From: Hydrogenophilales bacterium 16-64-46
GTDB taxonomy: Bacteria > Pseudomonadota > Gammaproteobacteria > Burkholderiales > Thiobacillaceae
Direction: 5' to 3'
Assembly: GCA_002281775.1 (NCBI GenBank)
Contig: NCGY01000003.1
Coordinates: forward strand, 1-64,000
Length of the DNA stretch: 64,000 bases
In this document: piece by piece, positions 35,221 through 45,512 of the stretch
Layout: every line of letters begins with the position of its first letter
Position numbering within the stretch: position 1 is the stretch's first letter
Translations under genes and position numbers: made by a program
Notes under the pieces: model-generated
Database searches by the model: none
What the model saw: only the letters and a program-made list of their open reading frames with translations
Told to the model about the DNA's origin: nothing

Positions 35221-36348
35221 TCAGCGCAGGGACTGGAGTTGCTGCATGCGCGCCTCGGCCTGGGCGCGATCGAAGCGGTGCGCGCCACCCAGCGCCAGCG
35301 CTTTCACGTAATAGGTGCGTGCCGCCGGATACTGGCGCAGCTGGTCGAGGCTGACCGCCAGGTTGAAGGCGTAGTCGGCGTTGTCGGGCGCACCACGAAC
35401 CGCTTCGAAATACGCGGCTTGTGCGTCGTTCCAGCGCTGCTGGCCGGCGTAGAGGCTGCCGAGCGTCTGATACAGCGCCGGGCTGGGCTCGCGCTCGATC
35501 AGGATTTTCAGGCGGCTCTCGGTGGCCTGGGCGTCGGTGTTGCCGAGCAGGTCGAGCAGGGCGGCTTGTGCAACGGGGTTGCGCGGGTCGAGATCGAGTA
35601 CCTGGCGATACAGGCGCTGCGCGTCCGCATCGCGATTGTTCAGGCTGGCAATCGTGGCCAGGCCCAGCAGGGCATCGACACTGCGGCCCGACGCTGCCGC
35701 CCGGGCGTAATCGCGCTCGGCTTCATCCAGATCGCCGCGCTGGTAGGCGGCATAAGCGCGGGTCAGCAGGGTGGAGTGCGGATCAGCCTGAAAGCGCGGC
35801 GTGGCGGGCGCACTGGCTGGTGCAACGGGTTCGCTGCGGGGGGCGCTTGCCATGCGGCGCGGCGCGGGCGGCGTCGCGTGCGGCTCTGGTACGGTGACCG
35901 GGGCAGCTGGCACGGGCAACGCCGTTGCGGTGGGGGCGGAAACTGTATCCGGAGACGGAGCGGGAACCACTGGCACGGGGGCGGCGGCCTGCGTTGCAGT
36001 CACCGGAGCCGCTCGGGCTGCAACAGGCGGCAGGGCTGGCGGTTGCAGTTGGTAATACAGATAAATGCCGTAACCCAGCGCGATCAGCACCGCGATCAGC
36101 GCCGTGGCCGGCACCAGCGACAGGTGCGGCAACTGGAAGCGGGGGGCGCGCGGCACAGGTGCGGGGGACAGCCCACTGCTACCGAACAGCAGGCCAGGCG
36201 GCTCGACCCAGTCGCGGCCTTGTGCGCTGGGCGGGGTGAGCGGCTCCAGATCCAGATCGGGTGCGCGACGCTCGGGTGTGGCAGACGGATTCGCCGCCGG
36301 TTTCTCGCCGGCTTCAGCCTGCTTCAGCGCTTTGAGCAGCAGGCTCAA
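35221..36348 (-). CDS. mshN: MshN-like tetratricopeptide pilus protein
   Basis: A 375-residue protein starts with the short cytoplasmic MSLLLKALKQAEAGEKPA segment seen in MshN and GspB/ExeB-like proteins. A single transmembrane helix follows (LVPATALIAVLIALGYGIYL, ~80-100), then a Pro/Ala/Val-rich periplasmic linker and several TPR units from ~200 (AYAAYQRGDLDEAERDYARA; RLYRQVLDLDPRNPVAQAAL). It likely helps assemble the secretin or platform. The start is TTG, overlapping the mshL stop. Confidence 0.82.
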   Translation of the reverse strand: MSLLLKALKQAEAGEKPAANPSATPERRAPDLDLEPLTPPSAQGRDWVEPPGLLFGSSGLSPAPVPRAPRFQLPHLSLVPATALIAVLIALGYGIYLYYQLQPPALPPVAARAAPVTATQAAAPVPVVPAPSPDTVSAPTATALPVPAAPVTVPEPHATPPAPRRMASAPRSEPVAPASAPATPRFQADPHSTLLTRAYAAYQRGDLDEAERDYARAAASGRSVDALLGLATIASLNNRDADAQRLYRQVLDLDPRNPVAQAALLDLLGNTDAQATESRLKILIEREPSPALYQTLGSLYAGQQRWNDAQAAYFEAVRGAPDNADYAFNLAVSLDQLRQYPAARTYYVKALALGGAHRFDRAQAEARMQQLQSLR

Positions 36349-38108
36349 GGTGTGCTCCGCGCGGCAGGGAGCAGGCGCTGGAAGCTCTGCAATTCCTCGC
36401 TTTCAGGTGCGGAGCGGGCGACGACGGTCGGGCGCAGGAAGATGACCAGTTCGGTCTGGCTGTTGAGCCGTTCGTGCTGGCCGAATAAAGCCCCTATCCC
36501 CTCAGGGCGCGACAGGACCGGAAGGCCATCCCGGGCGTTGCTGCTGTCGTCCTGGATCAGGCCGCCGAGGATGACGGTCTGGCCGCTCCTGACTTGCAAC
36601 AGCGATTCCATTTCGCGCACCTGGATGACTGGGATGCTGTTGGTGATGTCGAGTCCGTCGCGCTTCAATTCCGGATTGGGGTCGTTGACGAGGCCGACCT
36701 GGCGCGAAATGGTGGGGCGGACGGTCAGCGAGACCATGCCATCTTCGTTGATTTGTGGCAGGACAGACATGACGATGCCAACCGGCACGGTCTGCGGCGT
36801 CGAGGTGAAGGTGGTGGTCTGGGCGACGTTGGCGGCGGTCGTCGTGTTGGCGGTGATGTTGAAATACACCAGGTTGTTGACCACTTTCAGCAGCGCGGTC
36901 TGGTTGTTCAGCGCCATCAGTTTCGGGCTCGAGAGTACGCGGGTCTTGCCGTAGGACTCCAGCAAATCGATTGCGGCCGTGAAGCCATTGCTGCCGGCAT
37001 TGCTGTAGGTGGCCTGGATGAAAGGGGCGAGCGTGCCGGCCAGGGCATTGGTGCCTGCACCCGGCGTGGTGATGCTCCAGCCCGTTGCGCCCTGCAGGGC
37101 CTTCGACCAGTCGATGCCGGCACGGTATTGATCCTTGAGCGACACCTCGACGATGGTCGCCTCGATCAACACCTGGCGTTGCGCGGATTGCATCACCCGG
37201 TCGAGGTATTGCTGGACAAGTTCCTGCTGCCGTGAGGTGCCGAGGACGGTGACGGTACCGGCCACCGGGTTGACGGCGACGTCGTGCTTGCCGTCGCCCA
37301 GCGGCTGGTTGGCGAAAGCTGCCTTGAACAGGTTGGCCGCCCCCGCCCCCGCCTTGCTTGCGGCCTCCGTCTGGGATACCAGCGCCGCCTGGGTGGCTTT
37401 TTCCGCATCCAGCCGGGCGCTGCGTTCCTCGCTGCTCTGCGTGACCGCGCGGGTGCCGGCGAGCATGGTGCGGATATTGTCGGCAAGCACCGTCCACAGG
37501 TCGTTGTTGGACTGGCTGGCGACGGTGGTGGTGGAAGAGTTGCCGGTGGTCGAGCTGCTGCTGGCGGTGTTGCCGAGGCTGCCCACGCCCGTGCTGGCGA
37601 TCTGCGCGGCCACGCCGACGCTGGAGGTGGTATTGCGCGCGACGTTGACGTAGTTGACGGTGTAGGTCTTGGCGTAGGGCGTGTCCGGCATCACCGACAC
37701 CGTGCGCCCGTTCATTTCATAGCGCAGGTTGGCCTGCCGGGCGATGCGGTCGAGGATGGCCGGCAGCGGCTCCTGTACGGCGTTGAGCGACACCTTGCCG
37801 CTAATGCCGGGATGCAGATCGATGTTGTACTGGGTGTCGCGGGCAATGGAGAACAGCAGGTCCTTCACCGGCACGTCGTTGACCACCACGGTGTAGGTGG
37901 GGACGGGTGCCGTAGCCTGCGGCGGCGGCAGGGTGGGCGCGGCGCGCACGGGAGCCGGGGGCGCACTTGCCGGAGCGGCACTGACAGCAGGCTGGCTGAT
38001 GTGGCCCGGCGAGGTGTCGAATGCCTGGGGCGGCACGCAGCCGGTCAGCAGCAGGCTGGCCAGTACGAGTGCCTTCGGGGCAGGGTTCAACACATTATTC
38101 ATGCTCAT
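36345..38108 (-). CDS. mshL: MshL, outer-membrane secretin of the MSHA-type pilus
   Basis: A 587-residue lipoprotein-type secretin. The signal ALVLASLLLTGC carries a lipobox with Cys24. A secretin/TonB short N-domain follows (DVPVKDLLFSIARDTQYNIDLHPGIS, key residues), then N1-type domain VAVNPVAGTVTVLGTSRQQELVQQYLDRV. The C-terminal secretin barrel contains VLSSPKLMALNNQTALLKV and LQVRSGQTVILGGLIQDD. An unusual serine- and threonine-rich insert (about residues 180-205) separates the domains. It overlaps mshM by four bases. Confidence 0.9.
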   Translation of the reverse strand: MSMNNVLNPAPKALVLASLLLTGCVPPQAFDTSPGHISQPAVSAAPASAPPAPVRAAPTLPPPQATAPVPTYTVVVNDVPVKDLLFSIARDTQYNIDLHPGISGKVSLNAVQEPLPAILDRIARQANLRYEMNGRTVSVMPDTPYAKTYTVNYVNVARNTTSSVGVAAQIASTGVGSLGNTASSSSTTGNSSTTTVASQSNNDLWTVLADNIRTMLAGTRAVTQSSEERSARLDAEKATQAALVSQTEAASKAGAGAANLFKAAFANQPLGDGKHDVAVNPVAGTVTVLGTSRQQELVQQYLDRVMQSAQRQVLIEATIVEVSLKDQYRAGIDWSKALQGATGWSITTPGAGTNALAGTLAPFIQATYSNAGSNGFTAAIDLLESYGKTRVLSSPKLMALNNQTALLKVVNNLVYFNITANTTTAANVAQTTTFTSTPQTVPVGIVMSVLPQINEDGMVSLTVRPTISRQVGLVNDPNPELKRDGLDITNSIPVIQVREMESLLQVRSGQTVILGGLIQDDSSNARDGLPVLSRPEGIGALFGQHERLNSQTELVIFLRPTVVARSAPESEELQSFQRLLPAARSTP

Positions 38109-39439
38109 TCCGGTGCGAGTACAACGGTGCGCATCTTGCCGACCGTGCGCAGAAACGGTTCACCTGCAGCCGAATCGGGCAGCTTGTGCAAAGCGGCCAG
38201 GGCGGATGCGCGGTCGGGAAACTCGCCTGCAAGCAGCATCCAGGCGGGCCGACCCTGCGAGAGGCCATACAGCACCCGCGTCGGCTGCGGCCGGTCTCCG
38301 CTCAGGCTCTCCAATAAAACGGCTGCGCCAGCGGCATCTTTAGCTGACGCCAGCTGGATCACATGGGTGTCTGCCGGGGCCGTGGCCAGCCAGGCAGCCG
38401 TTGCGCGGGCCTGATCCGCGAGCGTGGCCACCGGCACAGCGTCGACAGCCGCCGGGGCTCGGGCTGGAGAGGGGGCGGGGGCCACGCGGGGAACAGACTG
38501 TGCGGGCGTAGCAGACACAGCCGTGCGGGTCAGCGTCAACCAGGCAACCCCCCCGGCGAGCGCGAGGGCGGCCGATAGTCCGATGGCGGGCCAGAGCCAG
38601 CGGCTGCGCGGGCGGGGCAGCGGCGGGGCGGACGAGACCAGCTCGGCGTCGCCGGCTGCAGCCTCGACGTGCGCCGGCGTCAGGCTGTGCGTCTGCCCGG
38701 CGTAGGCCGCGAGCAGGGTCTTGTCGGCCAGCACGTTGATGCGCCGCGACAGGCCGCCCGATAGCCGATGCAGCGCTGCAACCACGGCCGGGGGAAAGAG
38801 GTCCGGGCCGCGATAGCCTGCCACGGCCAGCCGCGCGCGCAGGTAATCGCCCACCTCGGCCTCGGAGAGCGGCGAGAGCTGGAGGCTGACAGTGATCCGG
38901 TCCTTGAGCTGGCGGATGCGCGGGTCGGCGAGTTGAACATCGAGTTCGGGCTGGCCGAAAAGCACGATCTGCAAGAGCTTGTCGGTGGCGGTTTCCAGGT
39001 TGGTGAGGAGCCGCAGGAATTCGAGATTGTCCAGCGGAATGCCCTGCGCTTCCTCGACGAACACCACGACGCGCCGGCCGGCGGCATGGCGTGCGAGCAG
39101 CAGGGTGTTGAGCTGGGCCAGCCGCGCCTGACGGGTGGGTGCGGGGTCGGCGACGCCCAGATCGGCGAGGATGGCGGCCAGGGTGTCGTCAGCGTCGAGG
39201 CTGGGATTGCCGAGATAGACGCTGTCGATGGTGTCGGGCAGGCTTGCGGCGAGCTTGCGGCAGAGCATGGTCTTGCCGCTGCCGACTTCGCCGACGACCT
39301 TGACGATGCCTTCGCCCTGCCCGATCGCGTAACGCAATGCGGCCAGCATGTCGCCACGCTGGCCACCGTCATGCCAGTATTCAGTGTTCGGCGTGATACG
39401 GAAGGGGGCTTCTTTCAGACCGAAGAAGTCAAAATACAC
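38105..39439 (-). CDS. mshM: MshM, AAA ATPase with C-terminal SPOR-like domain
   Basis: A 444-residue ExeA/GspA-like protein. It begins MYFDFFGLKEAPFRITPNTEYW (ExeA signature), with Walker A VVGEVGSGKTMLCRKLAASL and VVVFVEEAQGIPLDNLEFLRLLTNLE. A membrane helix lies near residue 280 (WLWPAIGLSAALALAGGVAWL), then a Pro/Ala linker and a SPOR-like peptidoglycan-binding end (HVIQLASAKDAAGAAVLLESL). It may pull peptidoglycan open for the secretin. The start is GTG at 39439. Confidence 0.88.
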   Translation of the reverse strand: MYFDFFGLKEAPFRITPNTEYWHDGGQRGDMLAALRYAIGQGEGIVKVVGEVGSGKTMLCRKLAASLPDTIDSVYLGNPSLDADDTLAAILADLGVADPAPTRQARLAQLNTLLLARHAAGRRVVVFVEEAQGIPLDNLEFLRLLTNLETATDKLLQIVLFGQPELDVQLADPRIRQLKDRITVSLQLSPLSEAEVGDYLRARLAVAGYRGPDLFPPAVVAALHRLSGGLSRRINVLADKTLLAAYAGQTHSLTPAHVEAAAGDAELVSSAPPLPRPRSRWLWPAIGLSAALALAGGVAWLTLTRTAVSATPAQSVPRVAPAPSPARAPAAVDAVPVATLADQARATAAWLATAPADTHVIQLASAKDAAGAAVLLESLSGDRPQPTRVLYGLSQGRPAWMLLAGEFPDRASALAALHKLPDSAAGEPFLRTVGKMRTVVLAPE

Positions 39440-39448
39440 GGTAGCGTT

Positions 39449-40879
39449 TTATTCGGTCCCGTAGGTCTGCATGCGGCTGTAGAGCGTGGTGCGGTTGATG
39501 CCCAGGAGTTTGGCCGCCTGCGACAGGTTGCCGTGGGTCATGTTGAGCGCGGCCTCGACGTAGGCCTTCTCCCACTGCCGCAGGTTTACGTCCAGATTGA
39601 AGTTGGCCACACTCTGGAGTTGCTTGCGTGCCAGTTCGATCAGGGCCTTGCCATCATTGGCCAGCGGGATCTCCTGCGGGTAAGCCTGATCGGTGTCGAG
39701 TTCGGCTTCCAGTTGCTGGGCGTTGACCGCCAGTCCCGGATATTTGGTGGTGAGGCGAATGGCGATGTTGCGCAGCTCGCGCACGTTGCCGGGAAAATGG
39801 TAGTCCGCCCACATCTGCTGGGCGCGGGCGTCGAGCGAGAACGGCTGGCTCTTGGCTTCGCGCGCATAGAAATCCCGGAAGTGGTTGAGCAGTGTGATTT
39901 TGTCCGCGCCCATTTCGCGTAGCGGCGGCACGGCGATGGAGAACACCGACAGCCGGTGGAAGAGGTCTGCGCGGAATCGCCCGGCCTTGATCTCGGCGCG
40001 CAGGTCGCGATTGGTGGCGGCCACGACGCGGGCGTTGGAAAAGCGCGGCTGGGTTTCGCCGACGCGCTGGTATTCGCCGTTTTCCAGCACGCGCAGCAGC
40101 TTGGCCTGGAGCTCCAGCGGCAGTTCGCCGATTTCGTCGAGGAACAGGGTGCCGTTTTCGGCTTCCTCGAAATAGCCGGCGCGGGCGCTGGTGGCCCCGG
40201 TGAACGCGCCCTTGGCGTAGCCGAACAGGGTGGGCTCGACCAGCGTGGGCGAGATTGCCGCACAGTTGAGCGCCAGATAGGGCTTGCTCGCACGCGGCGA
40301 CAGATGGTGCAGGCTGGAGGCCACCCGTTCCTTGCCGCTGCCGGACTCGCCCTCGATCAGCACCGGGAAGGGCGCGGCGGCGTATTGCTTGATCTGTTCG
40401 CGCAGCTTGTCCATCGCCGGGCTTTCGCCGACTATGCCGGAATCCTTGACCGGCGCGGGGCCCTTGTCGGCGCTGCGCTCGGCGTTCTGCACCAGCAGGG
40501 CGTTGAACAGCAGCGATTTGAGGCGCTCCGGCTCGCAGGGTTTGGCGACGAAGTCGATGGCCCCGAGCGCACGGGCGTGGCGCGCGTTGGCCTCGTCGCT
40601 CTGGCCGGAGAGCACGAGGATCTTGATGCTTGGGGAGACGCCGAGCAGGTCGGCGATCAGTGCGAAACCTTCGTCAGGCTTGTGCGGTTGCGGCGGCAGG
40701 CCGAGGTCGACCAGGGCCAGTTGCGGCGGCTCGTCGAGCTGCATCATCAGGCTTCTGACTTGGGCACGCGACTCGGCGGCGGAGATTTCGAAGTCCTTGC
40801 TGAGGACGTAGGTGAGCGTGTCGGAAATCAGCGGATCGTCGTCGACGATCAACAGGGTGGGCTTGCTGGTATGGGCCAC
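39449..40879 (-). CDS. NtrC-family sigma-54 activator / response regulator
   Basis: A 476-residue response regulator. The receiver domain (~1-125) has VDDD at 12-15 and phospho-acceptor Asp58 in LALVDLGL. The AAA+ domain (~148-385) has Walker A GESGSGKE (177-184), the sigma-54 contact loop GAFTGA (224-229) and Walker [12 protein letters not shown]-terminal Fis-type helix-turn-helix ends the protein ([20 protein letters not shown]). The intact GAFTGA loop means that it can activate sigma-54 promoters. Its receiver and spacing resemble PrsR-type regulators from PEP-CTERM systems, but no PEP-CTERM genes are here. It heads the leftward msh operon, with GTG start and GGAGG. The kinase at 26906-28666 is the obvious partner candidate. 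Confidence 0.88.
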   Translation of the reverse strand: MAHTSKPTLLIVDDDPLISDTLTYVLSKDFEISAAESRAQVRSLMMQLDEPPQLALVDLGLPPQPHKPDEGFALIADLLGVSPSIKILVLSGQSDEANARHARALGAIDFVAKPCEPERLKSLLFNALLVQNAERSADKGPAPVKDSGIVGESPAMDKLREQIKQYAAAPFPVLIEGESGSGKERVASSLHHLSPRASKPYLALNCAAISPTLVEPTLFGYAKGAFTGATSARAGYFEEAENGTLFLDEIGELPLELQAKLLRVLENGEYQRVGETQPRFSNARVVAATNRDLRAEIKAGRFRADLFHRLSVFSIAVPPLREMGADKITLLNHFRDFYAREAKSQPFSLDARAQQMWADYHFPGNVRELRNIAIRLTTKYPGLAVNAQQLEAELDTDQAYPQEIPLANDGKALIELARKQLQSVANFNLDVNLRQWEKAYVEAALNMTHGNLSQAAKLLGINRTTLYSRMQTYGTE

Positions 40880-40941
40880 TTGTCCTCCGCATTCTGGCGC
40901 CTGCGGCGAGCCCGGTCGGGTTCGTCACGCGTGTCAATTCT

Positions 40942-40956
40942 TCAACGATTGTGCCA
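40942..40956 (-). promoter_or_regulatory. Weak sigma-54-like element upstream of the response regulator gene
   Basis: On the minus strand TGGCAC, five bases, TTGA is found 63 bases before the GTG of the regulator. The -24 box is perfect, but the -12 box has A where C is normally required. It could be a weak autoregulatory promoter or a chance match. Confidence 0.3.
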
Positions 40957-41018
40957 GAGTGCCGGGTAAAGTAAAACCGCCTCGGCCGACGCGGTGTGCA
41001 CCGCCAGGCAGAGGCGAC

Positions 41019-42710
41019 TCAGCCCTGGACCGGTTCTGCCGCGACGCGGATCCAACCTTCGCTGCGCTCCACAGGGTAACGCAGTGCGATGAACCTGAAC
41101 GTGCCTGCACTATTGAAGCGCAGAATTTTCCCCGGCGCGTAATGGACCGGGTCGAGGATGACGCTGAGGCTGTCGCCTTCGAGCCAGAGTGCGGCATGAG
41201 GCAGGTTCGCGCCGCTGTTGTCGATGCCGTTGACGGTGTAGTTGGCGGTCGAGGTGGTCTCGTACAGCATGACCAGGCTGGGCGTTTCGGGCAGTGTCTC
41301 GATGCCGATGGAGCTGGTGTCGTCGTTGAGTCGGGACAGGCGCCGGATCACGCCGAGCTGCCACCCGGCTGCGTCGTGCGACTTGAGACCGAGCAGGGTC
41401 CCGACACGCAGCCAGTCGCGGTCGCGGGATTCGACGATGGCACCGTAACCACAGGCGCTTTCATCCTGCATCACCCAGCGTTCGACGTCGGGCGACGTGC
41501 GCGTGCCATGGGTCTGCATCTGCGAGCTGCGTTCGCGCGTGCGCTCGGTGACGAAGCCGTAGATGCTGACATCGTCGGCCTCGCTGAAATTGATCCCCGT
41601 GCCATAGGGCGAGGCGCCGGGAGAGGGTGCGAAGGCCGCCTTGATCTGGCCCACGATGGCAGGGAATCCCTGCGCCACGTCCAGCAGCCGTTTCACGGAT
41701 TCGCGGGACGCACGACGCTGTTCACGGGTGGTCAGGGGGGACCAGTGGTGTTGAAGGTGGTTGAGGATGTCGAGGCTTTCGCTGGTGCGGGTGTCTTCGG
41801 TGAGTCCGAGACTGGCGGGGGCCGTGCCGTCGCCGAGGGCGCGCTGCAACCCGGACAGCTTTTCGAGGAGTTCGGTGGTGCCCCAGTAACGAACAGGCTT
41901 GTCATCGGTGCACTTGCGGGTGCGGCGTGGGCCGTGGTCGGCCGACAAATCAACGGCAAAGGCATGGCGATCGATATCGCAACGGGTTTCGAGGGACAGA
42001 TGCTCGTGCCATTGACAGAGCCAGCGGTCGATGAGGTCGATCTGGCGGGGGTAGAGGGTGCCGGAGTTGGCCAGTTGCAGCATCATGACATGCAGGTAGG
42101 CGGTTTCGCAGCTACAGGGTGATTCTTCGGCGTAGCCTGCCTGCGCCGTGCGATGGAACCCTTCGATTTCGGCGATGCGGTAGAGGTTGTGCAAGCGCAG
42201 CCAGATCTTTTCCCCGGTCGAGAGATAGCGCATCGCCCGCCATTTCAGGAGATTGCCGAAAACCCTTATGGCACGCAGGGTGACGAGCGGGATGTCGTGT
42301 TCATGCGGGCGCTTGCCTGCGCTGCGGGCGAAATCGAGCACGAATGAGTGGTAGCCGCGGGCGATTTCCCAGTACAGGCTGTAGACGGTATGCCAGAGCT
42401 TGCTCTCCATCGGCCGCGACATGCGCGGATTGCGCAGGTACTGGCGGACCAGCGTGTCCTGCAGGTCACGGGATTTTTCGTCGAGCAGCTTCAGTACGGC
42501 GAGTCGATCCTTCGATAAATCCGATGAATTCTCGTTGAAACGCTTGATCTCGTCGAGAATCGCCCGATGTGATTTGAATGCATCGCCCACCGGCAGGTTG
42601 TCGAGCCAGCGCGAGGCCGACTTGAGGTTGGTGAGCGGGTCGTCGTCCCGCTTGGCCAGATTGGTCAGGCGGGCGATCCCCGAAGCGAATTTACCGGCCA
42701 ATGAGGTCAT
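41019..42710 (-). CDS. Large protein of unknown function with a PilZ-like C-terminal domain
   Basis: A 563-residue soluble protein without signal peptide. Residues ~20-270 look all-helical (DDDPLTNLKSASRWLDNLPV; MESKLWHTVYSLYWEIARGY) and ~340-380 form a linker. The C-terminal ~130 residues (CGYGAIVESRDRDWLRVG, LLGLKSH..GWQLGVIRRLSR, SIGIETL) resemble degenerate PilZ domains, in which WxLGVVRRL...GIE is a common core. The RxxxR motif for cyclic-di-GMP is not clearly present; RERSS or RRLSR might serve. I do not recognise a named family. It lies immediately upstream of the response regulator gene and just downstream of alaS, on the same strand. Confidence 0.5.
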   Translation of the reverse strand: MTSLAGKFASGIARLTNLAKRDDDPLTNLKSASRWLDNLPVGDAFKSHRAILDEIKRFNENSSDLSKDRLAVLKLLDEKSRDLQDTLVRQYLRNPRMSRPMESKLWHTVYSLYWEIARGYHSFVLDFARSAGKRPHEHDIPLVTLRAIRVFGNLLKWRAMRYLSTGEKIWLRLHNLYRIAEIEGFHRTAQAGYAEESPCSCETAYLHVMMLQLANSGTLYPRQIDLIDRWLCQWHEHLSLETRCDIDRHAFAVDLSADHGPRRTRKCTDDKPVRYWGTTELLEKLSGLQRALGDGTAPASLGLTEDTRTSESLDILNHLQHHWSPLTTREQRRASRESVKRLLDVAQGFPAIVGQIKAAFAPSPGASPYGTGINFSEADDVSIYGFVTERTRERSSQMQTHGTRTSPDVERWVMQDESACGYGAIVESRDRDWLRVGTLLGLKSHDAAGWQLGVIRRLSRLNDDTSSIGIETLPETPSLVMLYETTSTANYTVNGIDNSGANLPHAALWLEGDSLSVILDPVHYAPGKILRFNSAGTFRFIALRYPVERSEGWIRVAAEPVQG

Positions 42711-42811
42711 GGTTGAGCAGTCAGAAGGGGGCGTGAGCGTGATTCATGGACTCTTTACGGCGGTTCCAGCAAATACTATACCCAAGCCCCGCAACTGGAT
42801 GCAGGCCCGGC

Positions 42812-45430
42812 TCAGCGCAGTCGGGATTCGACCCAGCCCCGCACCGAGGCCAGTGCTGCCGGCAGGGCGGCAGGGTCCGTGCCCCCGGCCATGGCCATGT
42901 CCGGCTTGCCGCCGCCCTTGCCGCCGACCTGCTGGGCCACGGCGTTGACCAGTTCGCCGGCCTTGACGCGGCCGATCAGGTCGGGCGTGACGGCGGCGAC
43001 CAGGCTGACCTTGCCGTCCGCCACCGTGCCCAATACCAGGGCACAGGACTTCAACTTGTCACGCAGCTTGTCGGCGGTTTCGCGCAACGCCCGGGCATCG
43101 GCCCCTTCCAGCTGCGCGGCGAGCACCTTGTGGCCACCAATTTCGACAGCCTGAAGCAGCAGTTCGTCGCCTTGCGCGCTGGCGAGTTTCGACTTCAGGC
43201 GGTCGAGTTCCTTCTCCAGCGCGCGGGTCGATTCCAGCAGCAGGGCGACCCGCTCGGCGGCGTCCTGGGGGGCGGCCTTGACCAGTCCCGCGACGCGCGC
43301 AAGGCTGCGTTCGGTTGCGCCAAGGTAGTCGAGCACACCGGTACCGGTGGTGGCTTCGACCCGGCGCACGCCCGCGGCCACGCCCGATTCGGCGACGATC
43401 TTGAACAGGCCGATGTCGCCGGTGCGCGCCACGTGCGTGCCGCCGCACAGTTCGCGCGAGGTGCCGATGTCGAGCACGCGCACCTCGTCGCCGTATTTTT
43501 CGCCGAACAGCATCATCGCCCCGGTTTGTTTGGCCGATTCGATGTCCATCACCCGCGCTTGCGTTTCGCTGTTGGCGAGGATTTCGGCGTTCACCCGGCG
43601 CTCGACTTCGGCGATCTGTTCCGCCGTCATCGGGGCCGGCTGGACGAAGTCGAAGCGGGTTTTTTCCGCGTCGACCAGCGAGCCTTTCTGCTGCACGTGT
43701 TCGCCCAGCACCTCGCGCAGCGCCTTGTGCATGAGGTGGGTGACCGAGTGGTTGCGCATGGTGGCCTGGCGGGTGATTTCGTCCACTTTCGCCTGCACCG
43801 CGTCGCCGATCTTGAGCGTACCGGTTTTCACCACGCCGTGGTGGCCGAACACGGCGGACTGGATTTTCTGCGTGTCCTCGACTTCGAACAGGCCGTTTTC
43901 CCCCAGGAGTGCGCCGCGGTCGCCGACCTGGCCGCCGGATTCGGCGTAAAAGGGCGTGTGGTCGAGCACGACCACGCCAAGCTCGCCTTCTTGCAATGCA
44001 TCGACCGCCGCGCCGTCGCGGTAAAGCGCGAGGACTCTGCCTGCGTGCGCGAGCGTGTCGTAGCCGTGGAAGGCGGTCGCCGCGCCCGCGTAATCGAGAC
44101 TGCCCGCCATCTTAAACTTGCCGGCGGCGCGCGCCTGCGCCTTCTGCCGCGCCATCGCGGTGTCGAAGCCGGCGGTGTCGACCGCGACGCCGGCCTCGCG
44201 GCATACGTCGGCGGTGAGGTCCAGAGGAAATCCATACGTGTCGTGCAGCTTGAACGCGAGTTCGCCGTCGAGCACCTGACCTTGGGGCAGGACTTTCAGG
44301 GCCGCGTCGAGGATGCCCATGCCGTTTTCGATGGTCTCGAAGAAGCGTTCTTCCTCTTGCTTGAGGATGTCCTTCACCCGGTTCTGTGCCTTCGCCAGTT
44401 CTGGATACGCCTCGCCCATCTGCGCCACCAGGTCGGGTACCATGCGGTGGAAGAAGGCGGCGCGCGCGCCCAGTTTGTAGCCGTGGCGAATGGCGCGGCG
44501 GACGATGCGGCGCAACACGTAGCCGCGTCCTTCGTTGCCGGGAATGACACCGTCGACGATGAGAAAACTCACCGCGCGGATGTGGTCGGCCAGCACCTTG
44601 AGCGAATTGTGGCTGCTGTCTGCGGTCGCGGTCTCGCGCGCGGCGGCGGCGATCAGCGCCTGGAAGAGATCGATTTCGTAGTTGGAATGCGCGTGCTGCA
44701 TCACCGCCGAAATCCGCTCCAGCCCCATGCCGGTGTCCACACTCGGTTTGGGCAGCTTGTGCATCACGCCCGCTTCGTCGCGGTTGAACTGCATGAAGAC
44801 GTTGTTCCAGATTTCGATGTAGCGGTCACCGTCCTCGTCTGGACTTCCCGGCGGGCCACCGTATATGCCTTCGCCGTGGTCGTAGAAGATTTCGGTGCAC
44901 GGCCCGCACGGGCCGGTGTCGCCCATGGCCCAGAAGTTGTCGCTGGCATAGCGCGCGCCCTTGTTGTCGCCGATGCGGACGATGCGGTCTTTCGGCACGC
45001 CGATGTCGTTGTGCCAGATGTCGTAGGCCTCGTTGTCTTCCGCGTACACCGTCACCCACAATTTCTCGGTGGGCAGCTTCAGCACGGTGGTGAGGTATTC
45101 CCAGGCGTACTTGATGGCGTCCTGCTTGAAATAGTCGCCGAAGCTGAAATTGCCCAGCATTTCGAAAAAGGTGTGGTGGCGCGCTGTATATCCGACGTTT
45201 TCCAGATCGTTGTGCTTGCCGCCGGCGCGCACGCAGCGCTGCGACGACACCGCACGGGTGTAGGGACGTGCCTCCCGCCCCAGGAACACGTCCTTGAACT
45301 GCACCATGCCGGCGTTGGTGAAGAGCAGGGTCGGGTCGTTGCCCGGCACCAGCGGGCTGCTGGCGACGACGGTGTGGCCCTTGGACGCGAAGAAGTCGAG
45401 AAAACTCTGGCGGATGGCGCTGCTTTTCAT
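42812..45430 (-). CDS. alaS: Alanyl-tRNA synthetase
   Basis: An 872-residue synthetase starting [19 protein letters not shown]. The class II core has [45 protein letters not shown], and [14 protein letters not shown]. The editing domain carries HxxxH in [12 protein letters not shown] and [15 protein letters not shown]-terminal oligomerisation domain ends with the glycine-rich [16 protein letters not shown] start at the ATG at 45430, 13 codons inside the longest reading, because it matches family starts. Length is normal. Confidence 0.96.
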   Translation of the reverse strand: MKSSAIRQSFLDFFASKGHTVVASSPLVPGNDPTLLFTNAGMVQFKDVFLGREARPYTRAVSSQRCVRAGGKHNDLENVGYTARHHTFFEMLGNFSFGDYFKQDAIKYAWEYLTTVLKLPTEKLWVTVYAEDNEAYDIWHNDIGVPKDRIVRIGDNKGARYASDNFWAMGDTGPCGPCTEIFYDHGEGIYGGPPGSPDEDGDRYIEIWNNVFMQFNRDEAGVMHKLPKPSVDTGMGLERISAVMQHAHSNYEIDLFQALIAAAARETATADSSHNSLKVLADHIRAVSFLIVDGVIPGNEGRGYVLRRIVRRAIRHGYKLGARAAFFHRMVPDLVAQMGEAYPELAKAQNRVKDILKQEEERFFETIENGMGILDAALKVLPQGQVLDGELAFKLHDTYGFPLDLTADVCREAGVAVDTAGFDTAMARQKAQARAAGKFKMAGSLDYAGAATAFHGYDTLAHAGRVLALYRDGAAVDALQEGELGVVVLDHTPFYAESGGQVGDRGALLGENGLFEVEDTQKIQSAVFGHHGVVKTGTLKIGDAVQAKVDEITRQATMRNHSVTHLMHKALREVLGEHVQQKGSLVDAEKTRFDFVQPAPMTAEQIAEVERRVNAEILANSETQARVMDIESAKQTGAMMLFGEKYGDEVRVLDIGTSRELCGGTHVARTGDIGLFKIVAESGVAAGVRRVEATTGTGVLDYLGATERSLARVAGLVKAAPQDAAERVALLLESTRALEKELDRLKSKLASAQGDELLLQAVEIGGHKVLAAQLEGADARALRETADKLRDKLKSCALVLGTVADGKVSLVAAVTPDLIGRVKAGELVNAVAQQVGGKGGGKPDMAMAGGTDPAALPAALASVRGWVESRLR

Positions 45431-45512
45431 GGTGTGAGCCGGGGGACTATGCTGCGGACAATATGACATTGTATCCGCTCTGGGGAAGGCCTTGCTGGCG
45501 GCGAGCGGGCGA

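Noticed and set aside
39449..40879. PEP-CTERM exosortase-linked PrsR regulator
   Set aside because: The regulator resembles PrsR, but there is no exosortase, PEP-CTERM protein or polysaccharide cluster in the window; the pilus context is the better explanation.
42746..45466. A 906-codon reading on the plus strand opposite alaS
   Set aside because: It is the antisense shadow of alaS in high-GC DNA and has no motif of its own.
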